From contig NZ_FOXA01000013.1 in assembly GCF_900115595.1 (NCBI RefSeq), forward strand, positions 56,038 to 120,037: 64,000 nt of DNA. Reading direction: 5' to 3'. This stretch comes from Tranquillimonas alkanivorans. Its GTDB lineage: Bacteria > Pseudomonadota > Alphaproteobacteria > Rhodobacterales > Rhodobacteraceae. The translations under genes and the position numbers were made by a program. The notes under the pieces were generated by a model, which saw only the letters and a list, made by a program, of their open reading frames with translations, did not search any database and had not been told where the DNA came from. Each line of letters starts with the position of its first letter. Within the stretch, counting starts at the first letter, position 1. This document shows positions 61,283 through 64,000 of the stretch, in pieces.

Positions 61283-61975
61283 TTACGGCACCAGCTTCGG
61301 CTGCGCCGCGAAGGGGCTCAGGCCCAGCCAGCTCTGCATGGTCCGAACAATCTCCGGATCGCCGTCGAGCGACATGTTCCGCCGGGCCGTGGCCACCGTG
61401 GCGAGCCCCATCCAGACGGCGGTCATGGTGCGCAGATCGGTCTCGACGTACAGATCGATCTCGAACCCGGGATCCGTCCGGCACAAGTCCACGTCGCCCG
61501 ACGGCTGAACGACCAGCCACCACGACCGATTGGCCGGCGCGAGATCCGTGTACCGGAACTGTACGACGAGCCGCTTGCTCGGCAGCGGCGACGGATCGAG
61601 GTTCCGGCGCATGTCCCACATCAGGAGCGACGGGTCCAGCTTCTGGAGCGACACGTCCGACTGCACCCACTTCTGCCCCCACAGGCCGAACGCTTCAACC
61701 ACCGGGTACAGGTCCTCTCCCGCAGAGGTCAGGCGGTATTCCTGCACGCCGTGCTCGCCGGGGACCGGCCGCCGTTCGACGATCCCGGCATGCTCCAACT
61801 CCTTCAACCGGCGCGACAGAAGCGTCCGCGACATGCGCGGCACTCCGCGCCTGAGGTCGTTGAAGCGCGTCGAGCCCGATACCAGCTCCCGGACAACCAG
61901 CATCGTCCAGCGCGTGCAAAGAACCTCGGCCGCCATGGCGACGGGACAGAATTGACCGTAGCTCGCCTGAGTCAT
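61283..61975 (-). CDS. HxlR family transcriptional regulator with SCP2-like tail
   Basis: 230 residues. The winged-helix HxlR domain (residues 1-105) includes CPVAMAAEVLCTRWTMLVVR and GVPRMSRTLLSRRLKELEHA. HxlR proteins bind inverted repeats and sense aldehydes or oxidants. The C-terminal 120 residues (FRYTDLAPANRSWWLVVQPS) look like an SCP2/ligand domain. It is divergent from the flavin oxidoreductase gene, with two copies of the inverted repeat between them. Confidence 0.88.
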   Translation of the reverse strand: MTQASYGQFCPVAMAAEVLCTRWTMLVVRELVSGSTRFNDLRRGVPRMSRTLLSRRLKELEHAGIVERRPVPGEHGVQEYRLTSAGEDLYPVVEAFGLWGQKWVQSDVSLQKLDPSLLMWDMRRNLDPSPLPSKRLVVQFRYTDLAPANRSWWLVVQPSGDVDLCRTDPGFEIDLYVETDLRTMTAVWMGLATVATARRNMSLDGDPEIVRTMQSWLGLSPFAAQPKLVP

Positions 61976-62032
61976 GTCGCCCTCCGTATGTTCGACATGC
62001 GCGGCACCGTGCAGGAGCATAGCACGGATTTC

Positions 62033-62048
62033 CCAGTCCAGATACTGG
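62033..62048. promoter_or_regulatory. Inverted repeat CCAGT-N6-ACTGG, site 2
   Basis: CCAGTCCAGATACTGG, also containing the shorter palindrome GTCCAG-ATA-CTGGAC. Lies 58 bases before the HxlR ATG on the minus strand. Confidence 0.65.
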
Positions 62049-62058
62049 ACCCGACGGT

Positions 62059-62074
62059 CCAGTTCGGTCACTGG
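62059..62074. promoter_or_regulatory. Inverted repeat CCAGT-N6-ACTGG, site 3
   Basis: CCAGTTCGGTCACTGG, 26 bases downstream of site 2 and 78 bases before the oxidoreductase ATG. Two sites in the divergent promoter fit cooperative binding by a dimeric regulator. Confidence 0.65.
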
Positions 62075-62151
62075 CGCGACACAGGCCCTCCGGTCATCTT
62101 GCGGCGCGACGGGGCCGATCCGGCGCTCGTCGAACGCCAGGGAGTTTCGAA

Positions 62152-63591
62152 ATGGAAACAGAACTGCAGACCCTAGACGGCAGCAAGAGGGCGATCCCCC
62201 ACGAGACGATTGCCGAAATGACGGCCGGGTTGCGGGGCACAGCCGCGACCGTTGGGCAGCCGGGCTACGAGGAGGCCCGCACGATCTGGAACGCGATGGT
62301 CGACAGGCGGCCCGGGCTGGTCATACGCGCAAGGGGCGTCACAGACATCGTGGCGGCGGTGAACTTCGCCCGCGACAACGGGCTGCTGATTGCCGTACGC
62401 AGCGGCGGCCATCAAATCGGCGGCTTCGCCGTGGCGGATGGCGCGCTGCAACTCGACCTGTCCGAGATGCGCTCGGTCCACGTCGATCCCGTGGGCCGCA
62501 CCGCGCGGGTGGAGCCAGGGGCGACGCTGGGCGACGTGGACGCGGCGACGCAGCTTTTTGGCCTTGCTGTCCCGACCGGCATCAACTCGAGCACCGGCAT
62601 TGCCGGCCTGACGCTCGGCGGCGGGTTCGGCTGGCTCACCCGCAAGTACGGGATGACCGTCGACAACCTGCTTTCGGCCGACGTCGCGACCGCCGACGGC
62701 AGTTTGCTTCGCGTCAGCCCCGACGAGCATCCTGACCTGTTCTGGGCCATTCGCGGTGGCGGCGGCAATTTCGGTGTCGTCACGTCCTTCGAGTTCAGGC
62801 TCCACGAAATCGGCACGCAGGTGCTGTCGGGCCTCCTGATCCATCCGATCGAGGACGCGGTCGACCTGCTGCGCGGCATGCGCGGCATCTGTGCCTCGGC
62901 GCCCGACGAGCTGACCGTTTGGGCCGTCCTGCGGAAAGCCCCGCCCCTGCCATTCCTGCCCGAGGAATGGCACGGTCGCGGAGTGATGATCTTCGCAGCC
63001 TGTTACACAGGCGATATGGCAGAAGGCGAGCGTGCGACGCAGGATCTGCGCGCACTCGGGAAGCCGATCGTCGACTTCATCGCCCCGCACCCGTTCACCG
63101 CCTGGCAGGCGGCCTTCGACCCGCTACTGACGCCCGGCGCACGCAACTATTGGAAAAGCCACGATTTCCTTGACCTTGAGGACGAGACGATCACCGCCGT
63201 ACTGAACGCGATGGAGAACCTCCCCGACCCGCAATGCGAGGTCTTCATCGCTCAGATCGGGGGCGCGATGGCGCGTGTGGCTCCGGACGCGACGGCGTTC
63301 GCTCACCGCGCCGCGCACTACACGATGAACGTGCACACACGATGGGACGACGCCGACAAGGATGCGGCCTGCCTCGCGTGGGCGCGAGACCTCTTCGCGA
63401 AGACGGCCTCGCAGGCGACCGGCAGCGTCTACGTCAACTTCATGCCAGACGACGATGGAGACCGGATCGGCGGAGCCTACGGCGCCAACATCGCGCGGCT
63501 GCGGGAGGTCAAGGCCACGTACGATCCGGGCAACCTGTTCCGCGTGAACCACAACATCATGCCCGCGGCGGACGTGAAGGCCGCACAGTGA
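62152..63591 (+). CDS. FAD-linked oxidoreductase (BBE/VAO type)
   Basis: 479 residues. The PCMH FAD domain shows IAVRSGGHQIGGFAVADGAL, with the His that is covalently linked to FAD in relatives, and GVVTSFEFRLHEIG; the C-terminal berberine-bridge segment ends YGANIARLREVKATYDPGNL then FRVNHNI. Probably oxidises a sugar, aromatic or alkaloid-like alcohol; substrate unknown. No signal peptide. Divergent from the HxlR gene, and the IS fragments begin right after the stop. Confidence 0.9.
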   Translation: METELQTLDGSKRAIPHETIAEMTAGLRGTAATVGQPGYEEARTIWNAMVDRRPGLVIRARGVTDIVAAVNFARDNGLLIAVRSGGHQIGGFAVADGALQLDLSEMRSVHVDPVGRTARVEPGATLGDVDAATQLFGLAVPTGINSSTGIAGLTLGGGFGWLTRKYGMTVDNLLSADVATADGSLLRVSPDEHPDLFWAIRGGGGNFGVVTSFEFRLHEIGTQVLSGLLIHPIEDAVDLLRGMRGICASAPDELTVWAVLRKAPPLPFLPEEWHGRGVMIFAACYTGDMAEGERATQDLRALGKPIVDFIAPHPFTAWQAAFDPLLTPGARNYWKSHDFLDLEDETITAVLNAMENLPDPQCEVFIAQIGGAMARVAPDATAFAHRAAHYTMNVHTRWDDADKDAACLAWARDLFAKTASQATGSVYVNFMPDDDGDRIGGAYGANIARLREVKATYDPGNLFRVNHNIMPAADVKAAQ

Positions 63592-63758
63592 GGTGGCCTG
63601 CCCCCATCGGGTGGTCCGGGTTCGGTCTTGGTGCATGAGCGGTCTTGGCGCTACTGTGGGCGTGGCCGGCGAAGCGGCTCCGGATGGCGAAGCCGGCCAC
63701 GCGATGACCTCCGGAGCCGGAGGCCGATACCCCGGCGATGAGGGCGGGCGCTTGGTGT
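63592..63758 (-). pseudogene. Remnant of an IS3-family element (transposase end and terminus)
   Basis: On the minus strand 63758-63631 translates to the tail of an IS3-type orfB transposase (NTKRPPSSPGYRPPAPEV then PSGAASPATPTVAPRPLMH), including the family motif GYRPPAPE. The DNA following it (down to 63592) resembles an IS3 terminal region rich in CCACCCGATGGGGGCAGG. The start and the DDE domain are missing, so it is a non-functional fragment. Limits on the left of the protein are approximate. Confidence 0.75.
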
Positions 63759-63820
63759 TTGAACTGGCCCCCGTTTCGGCCGGACACTCGGGCATAGCCA
63801 TGGAGGCTTAGGGTCAGGAC

Positions 63821-64000
63821 TCACAGCCAGTAGATGACCATAGCGGCGAGAGCGATGGCCGAGAGGAAGACCGTGGGGCACCGGTCGTAGCGCGTGGCCA
63901 CCCGCCGCCAGTCCTTGAGCCTGCCGAACATGATCTCGATCCGATTTCGGCGTTTGTAGCGGCGCTTGTCATACTTCACCGGTTTGTTCCGCTGCTTCCG
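63821..64000 (-). mobile_element. IS5-family transposase, C-terminal part, cut by the window
   Basis: The minus strand encodes RYKRRNRIEIMFGRLKDWRR, then VATRYDRCPTVFLSAIALAA and a terminal IYWL stop, the end of an IS5 (IS427 group) transposase; the Glu in RIEIMFGRLKDWRR is the last residue of the DDE triad. The rest is beyond 64000. A possible terminal repeat, GGCTTAGGGTCAGGACTC, lies around 63805-63822. Confidence 0.85.

Overview
The window is GC-rich, densely packed alphaproteobacterial DNA, most probably from a member of the Rhodobacterales (Rhodobacter/Roseobacter relatives). Supporting markers are the cell-cycle factor GcrA, the division-plane ATPase MipZ, an F0 operon with a divergent second b subunit (b'), and the families DUF1467, DUF6455, DUF1127 and a Hint-domain protein. 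Most neighbouring genes overlap by 1-4 bases, and convergent genes often share their stop codons. I saw no rRNA, tRNA or CRISPR array.

Layout. 1-6 kb: ribosome and membrane biogenesis (rpmH-rnpA-yidD, ttcA, yidC, an acyltransferase, engB). 6-8.5 kb: arginine synthesis (argD-argF, minus strand), preceded by a possible arginine-rich leader peptide. 8.5-21 kb: gcrA, a DUF1127 protein, rimO, cutA, small envelope proteins, paired DUF6455 proteins, a Hint-domain protein, an M48 lipoprotein, a class II HDAC-like amidohydrolase, a nitroreductase and methylmalonyl-CoA epimerase. 21-26 kb: an orphan receiver protein, a MT-A70 methylase facing a BglII-type endonuclease gene that is attached to the nth-pfkB operon, and an AraC/O6-methylguanine repair fusion. 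26-31 kb: an OmpA-like lipoprotein, a FadR-type regulator, the F0 operon atpI-B-E-F'-F and an ArsR regulator with a clear operator-promoter. 31-36 kb: a 21-residue membrane peptide, a LysR/DMT pair, a secreted protein made of three repeats, and a secreted or anchored small protein. 34.6-41 kb: translation and secretion (ffh, chorismate mutase, rpsP, rimM, trmD, rplS, rpmE), then mipZ.

42.4-57.7 kb, all on the minus strand, is one large iron-acquisition island. It holds exbB-exbD-exbD-tonB plus a siderophore-interacting reductase; a TonB-dependent receptor with ABC ATPase, two tandem binding proteins and a fused FhuB-type permease; and an imelysin / di-haem protein / imelysin / DUF1513 cluster. 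The two siderophore transcription units share a 19-base promoter element. Together the genes cover outer-membrane energised uptake, periplasmic capture, inner-membrane import and intracellular release of ferric chelates, with a second periplasmic iron-handling module behind them.

57.8-64 kb: a UspA/SulP pair, then an HxlR-type regulator gene divergent from a flavin oxidoreductase gene. Three copies of a 16-base inverted repeat lie in front of these genes and of a separate secreted-protein gene, and appear to define a small regulon. The right edge is mobile DNA: the tail of an IS3-family transposase next to the end of an IS5-family transposase cut off by the window.

The least ordinary signals are the candidate arginine attenuator before argD, the three-site HxlR-type regulon, the shared iron-island promoter element, the three-repeat secreted protein, the hitch-hiking restriction gene, and hairpin repeats placed in the same orientation between co-directional genes.
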